Notes: generated from the sequence alone by a model not told the origin. A stretch of 64,000 nt of DNA from Microglena sp. YARC (GCA_022414725.1 CM039464.1:52346026-52410025); one strand, 5' to 3'. Counted from the stretch's first letter, positions 48,401-62,330 are shown. Numbers and translations are program-made.

Positions 48401-51400
48401 CATGTACAAACATATAGATTCAGGTGCAAGAGAAGACAAGGCACGTGCAAAGCAGAATGAACAAAGCAGGTATGCGCCCAAGGTGCTTGTGGGTGTGCGT
48501 GCCGCATGTAAAAACATATAGATGTCAGGTGCAAGCAAGACAAGGCAGTGCAAACAAGCAGACTGAACAGAACAAAGGGTCAGGTATGCGCCCAAGGTGT
48601 GCTTGTGTTGTGCCATGTTTAACAAACATATAGATGTCAGGGTGTGCAAGAAAGACTAAGGCAGTGCAACAAGCAGAATGAACAAAGCAGGTATGCGCCC
48701 AAGGTGCTTTGTGTGTGCGCGCCCATTGTAACAAACATATAGATGTCAGGTTGGCAAGCAAGACAAGGCAGTGCAACAAGCAGAATGAACTAAGCAGGTT
48801 AATGCGCCCAAGGTGCTTGTGTGTGCGTGCCCATGTAAGCAAACATATAGATGTCAGGTGCAAGAAGACAAGGCAGTGCAACAAGCAGAATGAACAAAGC
48901 AGGTATGCGCCCAAGGTGCTTCTGGTGTGTGCGTGGGCCCATGTAACAAACATATAGAAATGTCAGGTGCAAGCAAGACAAGGCAGTGCCAACAAGCAGA
49001 ATACCCAACGAAAAGCAGGTATGCGCCCAAGGTGCTTGTGTGTGCGTGCACGCCCATGTAACAAACATTAGATGTCAGGTGCAAGCAAGACAAGGCAGTG
49101 CAACAAGCAGAATTGACTACAAAGCAGGTATGCGCCAAGTGCTTGTGTGTTGCGTGCCGGTGTAACAAACTATAGATGTGTGTGCAAGAAAGACAAAGGC
49201 AGTGCAACAGCGTCAGAATGACAAAGCAGGTATGGCGCGCAAGATGCTTGTTGTGCGCGTGCCATGTAACATCATGGTAATAGATGTCAGGTTGCAAGCA
49301 AGACAAGGGCAGTGGCAACAAGCGCAGAATGAACTAAGCAGGTATGCGAAAAGTTTGCGCGCCCATGAACAAACATTAATAGGATGTCAGGTGCAAGAAA
49401 GAGCAAGGGCCAGTGGGCAACAGCTAGAATGAACAGAGGCAGGTAGCGCCATGACCAAGGTGCTGTGTTGTGCGTGCTCAATGTAAGCAAACATATAGAT
49501 TGTTCAGTGGTGCAAGCAGGCACAGGCAGTGCAACAAGGCAGAATGCCCAAAGCAGGTATCGTCCAAGGTGCTTGGTGTGTGCGGTCCCAAATTAACAAA
49601 CATAATAGATGTCACGGTGCAAGAAAAGACAAGGCAGTGTGAACATGCAGAATGAACAAAGCAAGCGTAATGCGCCGCCCAAGGTGCTGTTGTGTGCGTG
49701 CCCATGTCAGGTGGCAAGCAAAGACAGGCATGCAACAAGAGAATGAACAAAGCAGGTATGCGCCCAATGGTGCTTGTGTGTGCGCCATCGTAACAAACAT
49801 CTAGATGTCAGGTGAAGCAAGACAAGGCAGTTGCATAAACAAGGCCAGATGAACAAAGCAGGTATGCGCCAAGCCTTGTCCTAAGTTTGTCAGGTGCAAG
49901 CTGCAAAGCAGTGCGCCCATGCGGTAACAACAACAGAAGCAGGTAGGTATGCGCCCACCAAAGACAAGAAAGCAGTGCAACACAAAGGCGTGATGTATGT
50001 AACACATATAGTATGCAGGTAGTGGCAAGCGCAGGCAAGTGCTTGTGTGAATGCGTGCCCAAGTAAAACATAGATTGTCGTAAGGCGTTGCAAGCCCAAG
50101 CCAAGGAGTGTGCAACACAGCAGAATGCAGAAACTGGCCCATGTAAGCCAAAACATGGTCGCCTAACGGTGCTTGTTGTTTGCGCGCCCAATGTAACAAA
50201 CATATAGATGTCAGGTGCAAAGAAAGACAAGTTGCAACACTGCAGAGAACTAAGCAGGTATTGCCCAAGGGTGCGTTGTGTGTGCGGGGCGACATATCAA
50301 ACATATAGATGTTCAGGTGGCAAGAGAAAGAACAAGGCAGTGGAACAAGCAGAATGAACAAAGCAGCGGTATGCGTCCCAAGCGTGCCTTGTGTGTGCGC
50401 CGCCCATGTAACAGTATAGAGTTCAAGGTGCATAAGAAAGGCAGTGCACCAAGCAGAATGCCAAGGTTTTGGCCCCAAGGTGCTTTGTGGTGTGCGTGCC
50501 CATGTTAACAAACATAATACGATGTCAGTTTGCAAGCAAGACCATGCAACAAGAGAATGAACAACAGCAGGTAATGCCGCCCCAAGGTGCTTGTGTGTGC
50601 GGCCCATTCTACAAAATATAGTATTGTCAGGTGCAAGAAAGACAGGCAGTGCAACAAGCAGAATGAACTAAGCAGTATGCACGCGCAAGGTTTGTCTTGT
50701 GTGGTGCGTGCCCATGTAAACACACATATACGATAGTCAGCGTGCAAGCTAGACGGCAGTGCCAGCAACAAAGAATGAGACTAAGCAAGCAGAATAGCAG
50801 GTATGCGCCAAAGGTGTTTGTGTGTGCGCGCCCACATAAAGGTATGTGCAAACCCGGTGCTGCGCGCCTCATGTCAAACGATATAGATGTCAAGCGCAAG
50901 AAAGACAAGGCAGTGCAACAAGCAGAATGGAACAAAGCATGGTATGCGCCAAGGTGCTTGTGTGTGCGTGCTCATGTAACCAAACATATAGATGTCAGGT
51001 GCAAGCAAGCAGGCAGGTGCAAACAGCATGAATGACAAAGCAGGTATGCGCCCAAGGTGCTTGTGGTGTGCGGTCCAATCTACAACATGATATGATGTCA
51101 AGTGCAAAAGAAAGGCAAGGCATAATAGGGTGTATGTCAGGTGCAAGAAAAAACAAGGCAGTGCAGGACAAGCAGAAATGAACAGAGCAGCAGTTGCGCC
51201 CAAGGTGCATTGTGTGTGCGTGCCCATGTAACAAACATATAGATGTCAGGTGCAAGCAAGACCAAGGCAGGTGCAACAAGCAGAACGAGACTAAGCCAGG
51301 TATGCGCCCAGTGCTTGTGTGTGCGTGCCCATGTAACAACAGTATGATAGTCAGGTGCACGCAACAGACAGAGGCAGTGCACAAACAGAATGAACCAATG

Positions 51401-52625
51401 CAGGTACTGCACCCAAGGTGCTTGTGTGTGCGTGCCCATGTGAACAACATGTACAGATCAGGTGCAGAGCAAGACAAGGCAGTGCCATCACGCAGAATGA
51501 ACAAAGCAGGTATGCCCCAAGGTGCTTGTGTGTGCGCGCCATGTACAAAAAATATATGATTCAGGTGCAAGCAAAGACAAGGCAAGTTGCAAGAAGCAAC
51601 AAGGCAGAATGGAAGAACAAGCAAGGAGATGACTGAAGGCCCAATGGTGATGGTCGGCCCAAGGGGTGCCTTGTGTGTGCGCGCCCATTCTACAGAACAT
51701 TAGATGTCAGGTGCAAGAAGAGACAGGCCAGTTGCACAGAGCAGAAATGAACAAAGCAGGTATGCGCCAAGGTGCTTGTGTGTGCGCGCCATGTAACGAA
51801 ACATATAGATGTCAGAGTGCAAGAAAGACAAGGCAGTGGCAACAAGCAGAATGAACAAAGCAGGTATGCGCCAAGGTTGCTTTGTGTTGTGCGTGCCCAT
51901 GTAACAAACATATAGATGTCAGGTGCAAGAAAGACAAGGCAGTTGGCAACAAGCAGAATGAACAAAGCAGGTATGCGCCCAAGGTGCTTGTGTGTGGCGC
52001 GCCCATGTCTACAAACATATAGACTGTCAGAATGCAAGAAAGACAAGGCAGTGCAACAAGCAGATGAACTAAGCAGGTATGCGCCCAAGGTGGCTTGTGT
52101 GTGTGCGTGCCCATGTAACAAACATATAGATGTCAGGTGCAAGAAAGACACAAGGCAGTGCAACAAGCCAGAATGAACTAAGCAGGTATGACGCCCAAGT
52201 GCTTGTGTGTGCGCGCCCATTCTAACAAACATATAGATGTACAGGTTGCAAGAAAAGACAAGGCAGTGCAACAAGCAGAATGAACAAAGCAAGGTATGCG
52301 CCAAGGTGCTTGTGTGTGCGTGCCATGTAACAACCAGGATGTACAATATAGGTGCATAGCAAGACAAGGCAGTGCAACAAGCAGAAATGAACTACAAAGG
52401 CAGGTATGCGCCCAAGGTGCTTGTGTGTGCGCGCCCATGTAACAAACATATAGATGTCAGGTGCAAGCAAGACAAGGCAGTTGCAACAAGGCAGAATGAA
52501 CAAGCAGGTATGCGCCCAGGTGGCTTGTGTGTGCGTGCCCATGTACATACATTGGTAAACGTCAGGCTTGCAAGCAAGACGAAGGCAGTGCAAACATGCA
52601 GAATGAACTAAGCAGGTATGCGCCC
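39425..52625 (+). repeat. 103-bp satellite array, about 128 copies
   Basis: A 103-bp unit containing 'acatatagatgtcaggtgca', 'acaaggcagtgcaacaagca', 'gaatgaacaaagcaggtatg' and 'cgcccaaggtgcttgtgtg' repeats head to tail. Copies from 39425 to about 43130 (about 36) are nearly identical, with a few biallelic positions (gcaagAaag/gcaagCaag, gcgCgccc/gcgTgccc, gaacAaag/gaacTaag). From there to the gap the copies carry many random indels. The array is cut by the N gap, so its true length is unknown. Hundreds of ~96-aa frames in it arise because 103 is not divisible by three. Confidence 0.97.
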
Positions 52626-53625
52626 NNNNNNNNNNNNNNNNNNNNNNNNNNNNNNNNNNNNNNNNNNNNNNNNNNNNNNNNNNNNNNNNNNNNNNNNNNN
52701 NNNNNNNNNNNNNNNNNNNNNNNNNNNNNNNNNNNNNNNNNNNNNNNNNNNNNNNNNNNNNNNNNNNNNNNNNNNNNNNNNNNNNNNNNNNNNNNNNNNN
52801 NNNNNNNNNNNNNNNNNNNNNNNNNNNNNNNNNNNNNNNNNNNNNNNNNNNNNNNNNNNNNNNNNNNNNNNNNNNNNNNNNNNNNNNNNNNNNNNNNNNN
52901 NNNNNNNNNNNNNNNNNNNNNNNNNNNNNNNNNNNNNNNNNNNNNNNNNNNNNNNNNNNNNNNNNNNNNNNNNNNNNNNNNNNNNNNNNNNNNNNNNNNN
53001 NNNNNNNNNNNNNNNNNNNNNNNNNNNNNNNNNNNNNNNNNNNNNNNNNNNNNNNNNNNNNNNNNNNNNNNNNNNNNNNNNNNNNNNNNNNNNNNNNNNN
53101 NNNNNNNNNNNNNNNNNNNNNNNNNNNNNNNNNNNNNNNNNNNNNNNNNNNNNNNNNNNNNNNNNNNNNNNNNNNNNNNNNNNNNNNNNNNNNNNNNNNN
53201 NNNNNNNNNNNNNNNNNNNNNNNNNNNNNNNNNNNNNNNNNNNNNNNNNNNNNNNNNNNNNNNNNNNNNNNNNNNNNNNNNNNNNNNNNNNNNNNNNNNN
53301 NNNNNNNNNNNNNNNNNNNNNNNNNNNNNNNNNNNNNNNNNNNNNNNNNNNNNNNNNNNNNNNNNNNNNNNNNNNNNNNNNNNNNNNNNNNNNNNNNNNN
53401 NNNNNNNNNNNNNNNNNNNNNNNNNNNNNNNNNNNNNNNNNNNNNNNNNNNNNNNNNNNNNNNNNNNNNNNNNNNNNNNNNNNNNNNNNNNNNNNNNNNN
53501 NNNNNNNNNNNNNNNNNNNNNNNNNNNNNNNNNNNNNNNNNNNNNNNNNNNNNNNNNNNNNNNNNNNNNNNNNNNNNNNNNNNNNNNNNNNNNNNNNNNN
53601 NNNNNNNNNNNNNNNNNNNNNNNNN
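52626..53625. other. Assembly gap (1000 N)
   Basis: Exactly 1000 N, which is a conventional placeholder; the real distance is unknown. The left side is satellite sequence. The right side (53626 onward) is not, so the array ends inside the gap. Confidence 0.99.
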
Positions 53626-53748
53626 CGCGTCCTTGGTCTATCCATGGGCGCGGGACCCCACACCAAACACCACACACCCGACCACTTCACCTTGTCCCCA
53701 GGTTACTAAGTGTGGCACACAAACCCTTCCCTTTGGTAGCGATTGTAC

Positions 53749-53846
53749 CTGGTTTTGCTGCAGATCCCTTGGTATTCTTCAAGAAAGCAAACAGCCGCCT
53801 CTGCAGTGGCGACTTCCTTAGGGCCCCTTGACAGTTCCCGCAGACC
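53749..53846 (-). CDS. Likely upstream exon of the Rit1-like gene
   Basis: On the minus strand an acceptor (gctttcag) at 53847/53848 opens GLRELSRGPKEVATAEAAVC, continuing to EEYQGICSKT and a donor AG|gtacaa at 53749/53748. The exon is 98 nt and leaves two bases (AG) over. The exon at 38556 starts with a single base (A) before codon L, so the two join in phase as an Arg codon. This makes it the best candidate for the previous exon of the gene at 36716-38556, across a >=15 kb intron. I do not recognise a domain in it. Confidence 0.42.
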
Positions 53847-53859
53847 CTGAAAGCATGCA

Positions 53860-56800
53860 CATTTTGAGGCGGGTAGCGGCACAGATGGGCAAACTGTAGA
53901 GACAGCAGCTGTGGTAACGTGTAGTAGGCAGTATGTCTGAGCGCATAAGGGTTCCTTACGCTTGGTCAAGGAGCTGGCACTTGAATTGAGGGGCGTTCAG
54001 ATCGCGGTGATGTCGAGGTAATGATGAGCAGAGTTTGGAGGGATGTGTGTGGGTGCAGGCGTTGGGGGGGGACAGGTGTTATTTGTTATTATGCTGCGAG
54101 CCACGGTGTAATATTGGTGTGTCGCGGAGGGATCGCTGCACCAACATTTTCCGTGTTCTATGTCGGGTGGCGTGCGATCCTCAAGGTGTGGAACTCGGCG
54201 GCCGGCGGCCCGCCACCCCCGGGCGCCCGCCGAACAATCGGAGATGACCTGTGAGCTACAGCCCATGATTGCGCGACACACCTCGAGGTCAGCTGGATTT
54301 GGTGAGCCCTGGTCGCACCTGGGTCGCCGTGTGGTTTCCCCACCGCAGCGGCTTCGCGCTCTACAGACGGGTGCTACCCCACGCCCTCGCGTGGAGTGAA
54401 TGCTCGGCTCACGAGAATGAGCCTGTGGCTCGCGCCAAAGTGATGGTGCGATACCAATTGGAGCCTGTAAGGAAGTCTGAGATATATAATAGCGAGCCTA
54501 GACGATAAAGGGGGGGGACGAGCGAGGGAGGGTGTGGGAGGAGTGGGAGTGATGGGTGGTGAGGGAGTCAGGTGAGGCAGGGGCAAAGTGTGTGATCTCT
54601 GGAGGCTATGAGAGCTAGTATATACACACAGGTTTAATTTACACTCACAGAGAAGGGCTAAGAAGTTGGAAGCCAATTTAGAACGAGTGATTACATTTTC
54701 GATGATGTATGGTGCATTATCCCCCCCCCCCGTGTGTGTGTGTAGGTATGATGTGCCTGTGGAGCGCAGGCGCGGGGGTGGTAGTGGGCCAATCGCGGGG
54801 GCGGTCCAACGCGCAGGGAGGGGTGGAGAAATGAGCGGGTACACAGGGAGTCGGAGCCTCAGCCGGCACAAGGGTGAGCTTCTTGTGGGGGTCTGAGCAG
54901 AAAGCCTATATGGGTCACAAGATAGAAAGCCTCTTATCTATTCAAGGGGCAACTAGAATGGCAAGCGGACTAGTTAGAAGACGGAGTGTGTCTGAAGTTA
55001 GAGGGTGAATGAATAATAGTGAGGCACTAGTGGGAGATGGTGTGGTAGTGTGGTGAGGAGTGCGAGAGTTGAGCGCGTAGAGTGCATTAAGTGGTGGCTT
55101 ACTATGGGGGGCGGAGGGCCAATGGAGAGAGGTGTGTGGAAGTAATTTTGATTGTGAAGTCTCACGCGCGCCCCCCGAGTCCGCGAGGCAAGACGCGACA
55201 CAAGTGGTAGCTGGGCGCTAGAGCCTATCAAACAATTACTTCAAGGAGCTGCTGAGCGGGCCATTGCACACGCCCTGCCGTGATTGGATAAGTTATGTTG
55301 AGCATTGCGGTGCTAGTGGTGAATGGGTGAGAGGGGTAGGGAGTGGGGCGGGTATAGTGTGGAGACGAAGTTTGGCGGATGTGACGTGGAATGTGGGTAG
55401 GGGACAAGAGTCGCGAGGAGACTAAGGGACAAGAAGTGTGTGAGGAGACTGGGTGCTGGTCGCTTAGGAAGAGTACACTTACGGGTCCAAAGGAGCTGTG
55501 TTGAGAATAAAAGGCCTCTTAGCGCTATAATGGATATACCTTATGAAGGAATTACGTGAGGTGTGTGAAACTTAAAAGGTGGGTGGGTGCGATCAGAAGG
55601 TCTTGCCAGTCTCATAGGCATCTTTCTTCGATCTTCGTAAAGATCGTCCTGTCTGTCTAGGTGTTAAGGGGAGGGGGGGGGGGAGGGCCAGGGCCACGGG
55701 GCGAACGGTGGGGGAACCAGGGTATCGCTGTCACTACCGTAGTGGTGGGCTCGCAGTGTGAGGTAGGTGTGTGGTTCGCAAAGCGCGATGGTGAGATAAA
55801 GGCCCTTTGCCCATTGATTGGCATTCGAACGCCAGATGGGCCATATTCGTACTGGGCATGTCAGGGGATGGCAGATGGTCGTGCGTGTAGTAGAGAGAAG
55901 GTTGGAGTGGGGAGCCAAGTGTAGAGGCTTAAGATGAAAGTGTTAATGCTATGTTTGTATGTAATGCATTATGTATGTACAAGTAAATGAGCACAGAAGG
56001 TACTGTAATAGACCAATGTGACTGTAATAGCAATGTACACGCTACACACGACTCAATAATGCACACACTGCGTGCGTCTAGCTATGATGTCAGAGGTATA
56101 CATGCAAGCTATATCTCGAGTATCCAACACATAGCATACCAACCATAATCTCACAAACAACTAGACATCAATGCATACAGGATCACTGCTACATATATAT
56201 TTGTAGCCCGTAACCAACCCTCACCCTGTTCCACGCGCCACGAAAGCCCTCCCTGCAGTCGCACCATCGGAGTTGCCTATGACACAGAGATGCGAGGAGG
56301 TCCTGGTCCTAGGAGAGCATGAGCGCCCAAAACTCCTGACGAACAGCGTCACGAATGAGTTTGCATCACATCGAGTAATCTGTAAACACAAGCCAAACAA
56401 AGTTTTGCTAACTCCACTACCCATACGCCTCTATTCGTACCTGTGCCCAAGACTTGAAGTGAGCCTGGTCGGCAGAGCAGCAAGCACACAATCCCTGGAC
56501 ACACTCACCTTGAGGTCTATTCCAACGGCAGACAATCCCACCCTGCAAGCCAACATAGGCATTACCAATGACACTACGCCGAATACTTGAAACAGCCCGG
56601 TCACGCCCCTACGTGCGATGGTAATGAAGGCCTGGTCGTGGAATGTAAAAAAACAAGAGTAGTCTTGCCTGAGCCAAATAGCATGACATTATATTGTAGC
56701 TCAGCTATAACCATTGCACTCACACCAACCCATCAAACCACCCCACCTACCGACTTTGCGCAGGAACCAAGCCCATCTGCAGTTGAACCCAATCGCGCCA

Positions 56801-59800
56801 CTTCCTAAATGGGCGCAGAAGGAAGGCGATAATCGTGGGTCGAGCGAGATGAGCTTATGTCATGGGACGTAAAGCCTGAAGCACAGGTCCACACCCTATT
56901 GCGAGTTATGTTAACAACACAATCAACGACAAACCTGTCCATCCTATTTAATCCACTTATTTACTGTACCACAACCTCTGAGTTGCGCAGAAAGCCCTGG
57001 ACACGTACTGACATGGCATGGTAGAGACGCCCCCGACCCTCACCTCCCACCACACCCGAGCCCGGCCCTCCCCCCCCTTAGTGCCGCATGTGATGATTAC
57101 CTGGTCGGGATGTATTAGAGGCATTGAAGAACATATAGCCTACGAACGCAACAAGAACAACAATTCAGATCAGGTCCATCACACCGTACGGACCATTACA
57201 CACTTTTACTAATAACACACACTTCGCATATATTGTGGTCAGAAATAAGGCCTGCCGTGCCAGCTCCCCATGAGCAAGGAGCAAAGCTCCTTTTCCTGGA
57301 CCCGTCAGCTGGAGGTCCCCTGGGTGGAGTAGTCGTCAGTCTGTGTACAATCGGTGCAGAGCTTCGTTGACATACACTGACACAAAGTCACGCTGAGAGA
57401 ACTGGATGGTAGCGCTTTGATGATCACGTACGAGGAGCAGTGGCATGCTAGCGCTTATAACTGTGTATGTTGATGTAACAAATTACACGCTTAATAGAAT
57501 TGACCGTTGCAGACTACATAGTCGCGATACGGTAAGCTCGTATCACCACCCCTTCCCATCTTGCTAGCGGCTATTTCCAGTGAAGCATAAAAACGAACGC
57601 GACCAACCTCTCTGCAGTGATGAGTTAGCCCACTATGCGGGTCCAACACCTCAATTAGCCTATTAAGCCTGATGAGGTAACGATTAGGGCTGTCCGGTCC
57701 TCAGTATAACCGCTACAGACGTGTCGGCCTTAAAAAGATTGCCTCACGGTTTCCGTTGAGCCTGGTCCTCGGGGTACTACACCAGCAACACCATGGGCCC
57801 TGCTCAACTCCAGTAGCCCGAAACCTTTCCTGCGCGGCAGAACGAGCTCCCGGTGCAGTGACATCCAGCCGCAATGGCGAGGTCACTCCGGTGTTATCGT
57901 ATAACATGCAGACGGACACGTGAAGTGTGAGGAATGAAGCGGTTCGTTTCGCAACGTATGTTGCTTACAGGAGCACACTATCTCGGGTTTACCACAGCAT
58001 AAATGGAATTGGTATCGGTACTTGTTCTAGCCCTTGCGATTACGCAGCTGCCCATCTGGCGTGCCCACCTTCAAACCTAATCGGACACCCAGCCGACGTC
58101 GCGATAGGCGATATTGGGCCTGCGGCCGAGACCCAAGCTACGCTGCCTCGCTTAGGCGGATCGGCGGAGGGACCGCGACGCTCCTGGCCGATCGCCTATA
58201 CCGTCCCTCAGGCGCAGGGCACTGCTGACAAGGCGTATCGCTCAGTAGCATCGAGGATCGTGCTCATCGCTAATTACTGTCCCTCATGGCGAGAATTGTA
58301 AATAGGATAACCATGAGTAGTGTGACGCTGGCCAAAGTATGGAGCTTAACGACTACACCTCCTTCCCCGCACCGGCTTTACTTGTTCGGGCCCAGAATAG
58401 CCCCTGCTGAGCCAGGTGGAGTGCGGGATCATGGAGGCACATGACTGCGGATGCTGTGAATTGGAGCAACTCCAGCTTTAAGGCGGATGTGTTGAGATCC
58501 GGAATGCGCGCATGGTGGGACGCTCCCATGTTTACAAGTAGTGGGTCTGGAAAGAGATCCAAGACGCTGAGGCTGCTGGGTGCGACACCTCGCTGCTTTA
58601 AGGCCGGCCTATCACCACTGTAGATTCCTCGTTGCACTCATGGGGTGACGAAAGGAATGAGCGTGACAGGGATAGTGACCTGTTGCGCGGTGTGGCCAAC
58701 CGTACGACCCAGTCGACGACATGGGAGGCCTCAGTCCCTTGCACAACGGAAACTGCAGCCGGGCTCGAGGTTGAACGTGAAAGATTGACGTGCATGACCC
58801 GATTCTTGGTTGTTATTGTCACAGACTGGGAACGAGCAGAGTTACGCCTACTCTCCCATTATTCGGGGCCGAAGACCCACTTGAGGGTAACAAGGAGGTA
58901 CTTGTCCAGTTCACGGCAAGTGAGCTGACATATATAGAACCTGCAGAGCAATAGGAGGAGGGCAAGGGGACACGTGCGGACATTGTGGTGGGTGGGAATG
59001 GTGAGTCCGACTTTGCGAAGGCTGGAACGGCTTGAACACCTGTGGAAAAGATGACGAGGTCCTTACGCTGGTGTAGTGCGTGCTAGGTACTAGAGGAGGC
59101 TGGGGTTGAGGTGTATGGGGGATTGAGGGGGGGGAAGTCGCATGTGCTGAGAGGTGGCGGAAACTCGTGAGGAAGCACGGACATAGAAGGATGACTTGGA
59201 TGGCATCCCTGTCCAGCTAGACAGGCCTGGGACAGTATGGTGGGGCTTGTGTCTATGTAGAGTTCAAGGGCTTGCAAGCTGGTCACGCTGAATGGCCTTG
59301 AAGGATGTACGCGTGTGGGTACGTGACGGCATTCAGTCGTGTTTCTGTGCGGTAACTGTGAGTGAGTGGCCACGTCGTAGAGGTGATGTTGGGTACTGGA
59401 TGATGTGGGGTGGTTTGAGTGAGGTATCGCGGGTTCGCGCAATGGGCGCGTACAATTGGTCTGAGCCAACAGCGTACACATATCGCAGCTGCCCCTGGAC
59501 AACCATGTGCTTCACTACCACAGGTGCCGGTGACCTAGAAAAGCCATGAGCGGTGCTACTTAATTGAGGGGAGAGTATGCGTCCATAGCAGCTTTGCCTG
59601 AAGACAGGCCCTTGGCTACAAGGAGCAGCTGGAGCTGAGAGATCACTTGGCGTATAGGGTACAGATGTGCAGCTAAGCTAAGGAACCGGTTGCTTAGCGA
59701 GAGGATGAGCGCAGCAGCAGGGCAGAGCAAACTCGCCTAGAAGCCGTTGACTACACCACCAAGCAGCATGCCATGGAAACCCTTTGCTACACAGGGCCAG

Positions 59801-62280
59801 CTGCTAGAAGCCGTCGCTACAATGAGCAGTCTTACCTAGAATCGTTACTACACAGAGCAGCTGCCTAGAAGCCGCTTGCTACACAGAGCAAGGCTGCCTT
59901 AGAAGCCGCGATCTCTTACTGCGCACAAGGGTCTGGAGAATATCGCAGTCGCCTTAGAAGCGTTTGCTGGCTACAGAGCAGCTGCCTAAAAAAAACGATG
60001 GATACATCTAGAGTCAGCATGCTTAGAAGCCGTTGCATTACAGTACGGGCAGCTGCATAGAAGCGGAAAAAAAAAAAAAAAAAGAAGAAAATGCCCAGAG
60101 ACACGATGGCTACACAACAGCAGCTGCCTAACAGAGTTGCTCAAAGCTGAAAAGAAAAAACCGCATGTCCGTGCGGAGGGTATTGATAACCGTCGAGTTG
60201 TGCAATGCTGTTTACAGAACAGAAGAATAAGATTATGCAGGTATGTCTAGGCTCATAGTAGGGACCCGTGCGGGTCTGAGAAAACAAATTAGCAAATTCC
60301 ACGTGGCCAAGTGGTCTGACAGTATTCATTATATGATGGTCACGTTCTGATACTGATAACTTACTAGGCGAGGTTCAGGGCTGTTTAGATGATATTTAAA
60401 AACAAAATAAGTGGTTTGACGGATCATTATACTACGAAGTGGCGTGAGAGTGTGGAATGGAGGGCCCGGCCCAACTTTGAGTTGCAAAATGAGTCGCAGG
60501 AGCCACGCATTGACTTGTTTTATTGAGAGGTATTGCATAGGATAAAAGACTAGTAGAGATCTGTATATCTTACATGCAAAAAGGGGAATAACACGACTGA
60601 TTTCATGGAACTGGACTAGTCAGCAATGGTCGTGCGATATTGGAGATTAGTGGTCGCCGAGTGTAGATATCATGATTTTTATGCGAGTGACTATTTGTTC
60701 AGTGGGGTTCTTAAGCGTAATGTAACTTATGGGGATGGGTACATGAGCATTAGGTAGGTGATATCCATTACTATGGACGAGGTTGAGGACAATTGATGTG
60801 AGGTTCATGTAAGAACTGTCTATTCTCATGATGGCATTCCGCTGTGCGCGGTCGAGCTGAAGTCATTTGAATTGGTTAATGGTGACATTTTTCTGGGTTT
60901 TCCGGTGAATAAGTGTGCTCATCTGCCATATTATAGATTAGCGAAGGTGAAATAACCATTAACCATTAGCGGTTGTTTGGGAGCGATAACAGAATGAAGG
61001 GGTGAAGGGACTTGCGCCATATTTACTGTTGAGGTTGCTTTGTTGGAGAGGGTCCTCCATAGGAACAGACGTACTTATTAGGGTAACAGCTAGCTGATAG
61101 TAGCGCTGCGTGTGTGGGGCGTTGTGTGTGTGTGGTGGTGTGTTAGGAGGTGGAGCGGGGGTCGGGGCCGGGAGGTGGGCCGGGGGGCTTCGTGGTGTGT
61201 GCGCCCACGTCAGGGGTAAAACCGAGGAAGAGAGTGGGGCGAAGGGTCTTGTCCCACAACCGAAATGTTGATGAATTGAGGTAAATCTCTTAAGATGCCT
61301 GGAGGGTCGTGAGTTTCTGAATCCTGTATTTGAATTGTCACATATTTTTTCAGCTACCTCCGGGCGCGCTTCACCATCTTCCATTATGTAAGGGTCCCCC
61401 AGTGTGGAATCCACGAAAAATCAGGAAACGTCGATCACTCAGGGAGGTTTCACGACGCATTGATGTGTGTACTGGTCTTTCTTTTCCGATCGCTTTCTAA
61501 ATACACGGGAATTGGTACAGCTGAAGCCACATGACACTGGTAGAATGGATGGGAACCCTCGCCGTATTGACATGTACTGTTAGACCCTACTGAAGAATGG
61601 CTTTTTATGTTGGGTTCATTTTCGTTTTGGCAGGCCCCATGCTGCGCCTGAGCTTTGTGTATTGACTGCGAGAGCAGCCACGGATGGACAAGGTATCTCT
61701 TCGAAGGCGGCAATGTCTGAAATGGGTGGTTATCGTTTCTAAACCTAATTTGGCCAGCCTGTTAGGAACTTCCTGCGAGTTAGGGACCCCCTGCGCAGTT
61801 GTAACACATATCTCACCGGTACTACCATCTGCCGACATTACTGGCATGTGTGTATTTTAAGCTATATCTCCAGTTTAAGCGTTTGTCAGTGGGTGTTAGA
61901 AAGACTTGCCCAACCTCGATATTGGAAGGGCCTGATCATATACATGCTGTTTTCAGTCCCAACAACCCTAGCACCAACCCTATGAACAACCTCCTAACAA
62001 ACAACACACCAGTACACTACTCCACCAAACACCGAACAACATCAACCCCCTAACACCTATACGCCAACCAACACCCGAACACAAAAAAAATAGACAACAC
62101 ATACCATAACACTTGAATACACCGATACATTAATTTTGTAGCGCCCATTCACAATTTGTCGGGTCTAGGGGACGGAAATACCCTACCGAGACACCCTACT
62201 ATTTTACCAAAACGCCAATTTACCAATCGAGCGTACCTCAAGCGTATCTGATGCAGGCCAGCCTTTACGTCACTCAACTC
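53860..62280. other. Region without supportable genes, probably low-accuracy sequence
   Basis: About 8.4 kb with only short frames, none with family-like motifs. Composition drifts: G-rich at 54.0-55.9 kb, mixed afterwards. The one repeat that can be judged (59570-60135) is full of indels like those in the nearby satellite copies, so real exons here could be unreadable. Confidence 0.6.
59570..60135. repeat. Noisy ~30-bp tandem repeat with the 'cagctgcctagaag' core
   Basis: Degenerate units of the form 'gctacacagagcagctgcct' plus 'agaagccgtt' recur about 15-18 times with frequent insertions and deletions. The core matches the arm of the fold-back element at 18373 ('gagctgcctagaagctg'), so this array seems to have grown from a family B/C terminus. 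A poly-A tract lies at about 60065-60083. Confidence 0.7.
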
Positions 62281-62330
62281 ACATTCTTGCTCCTGTGATC
62301 TCGCTCCCGCGAGTTCCAGGTAGGGACCTT

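Noticed and set aside
39425..52625. CRISPR array or a large repetitive protein gene
   Set aside because: Units are contiguous with no unique spacers and the host is a eukaryote. The many ~96-aa minus-strand frames arise because 103 is not divisible by three and the unit holds a single TGA on that strand, so each frame meets a stop about every 309 bp.
56220..58640. Several 60-125-codon frames on both strands
   Set aside because: None shows family motifs, signal peptides or paired splice borders, and the surrounding sequence looks error-rich.
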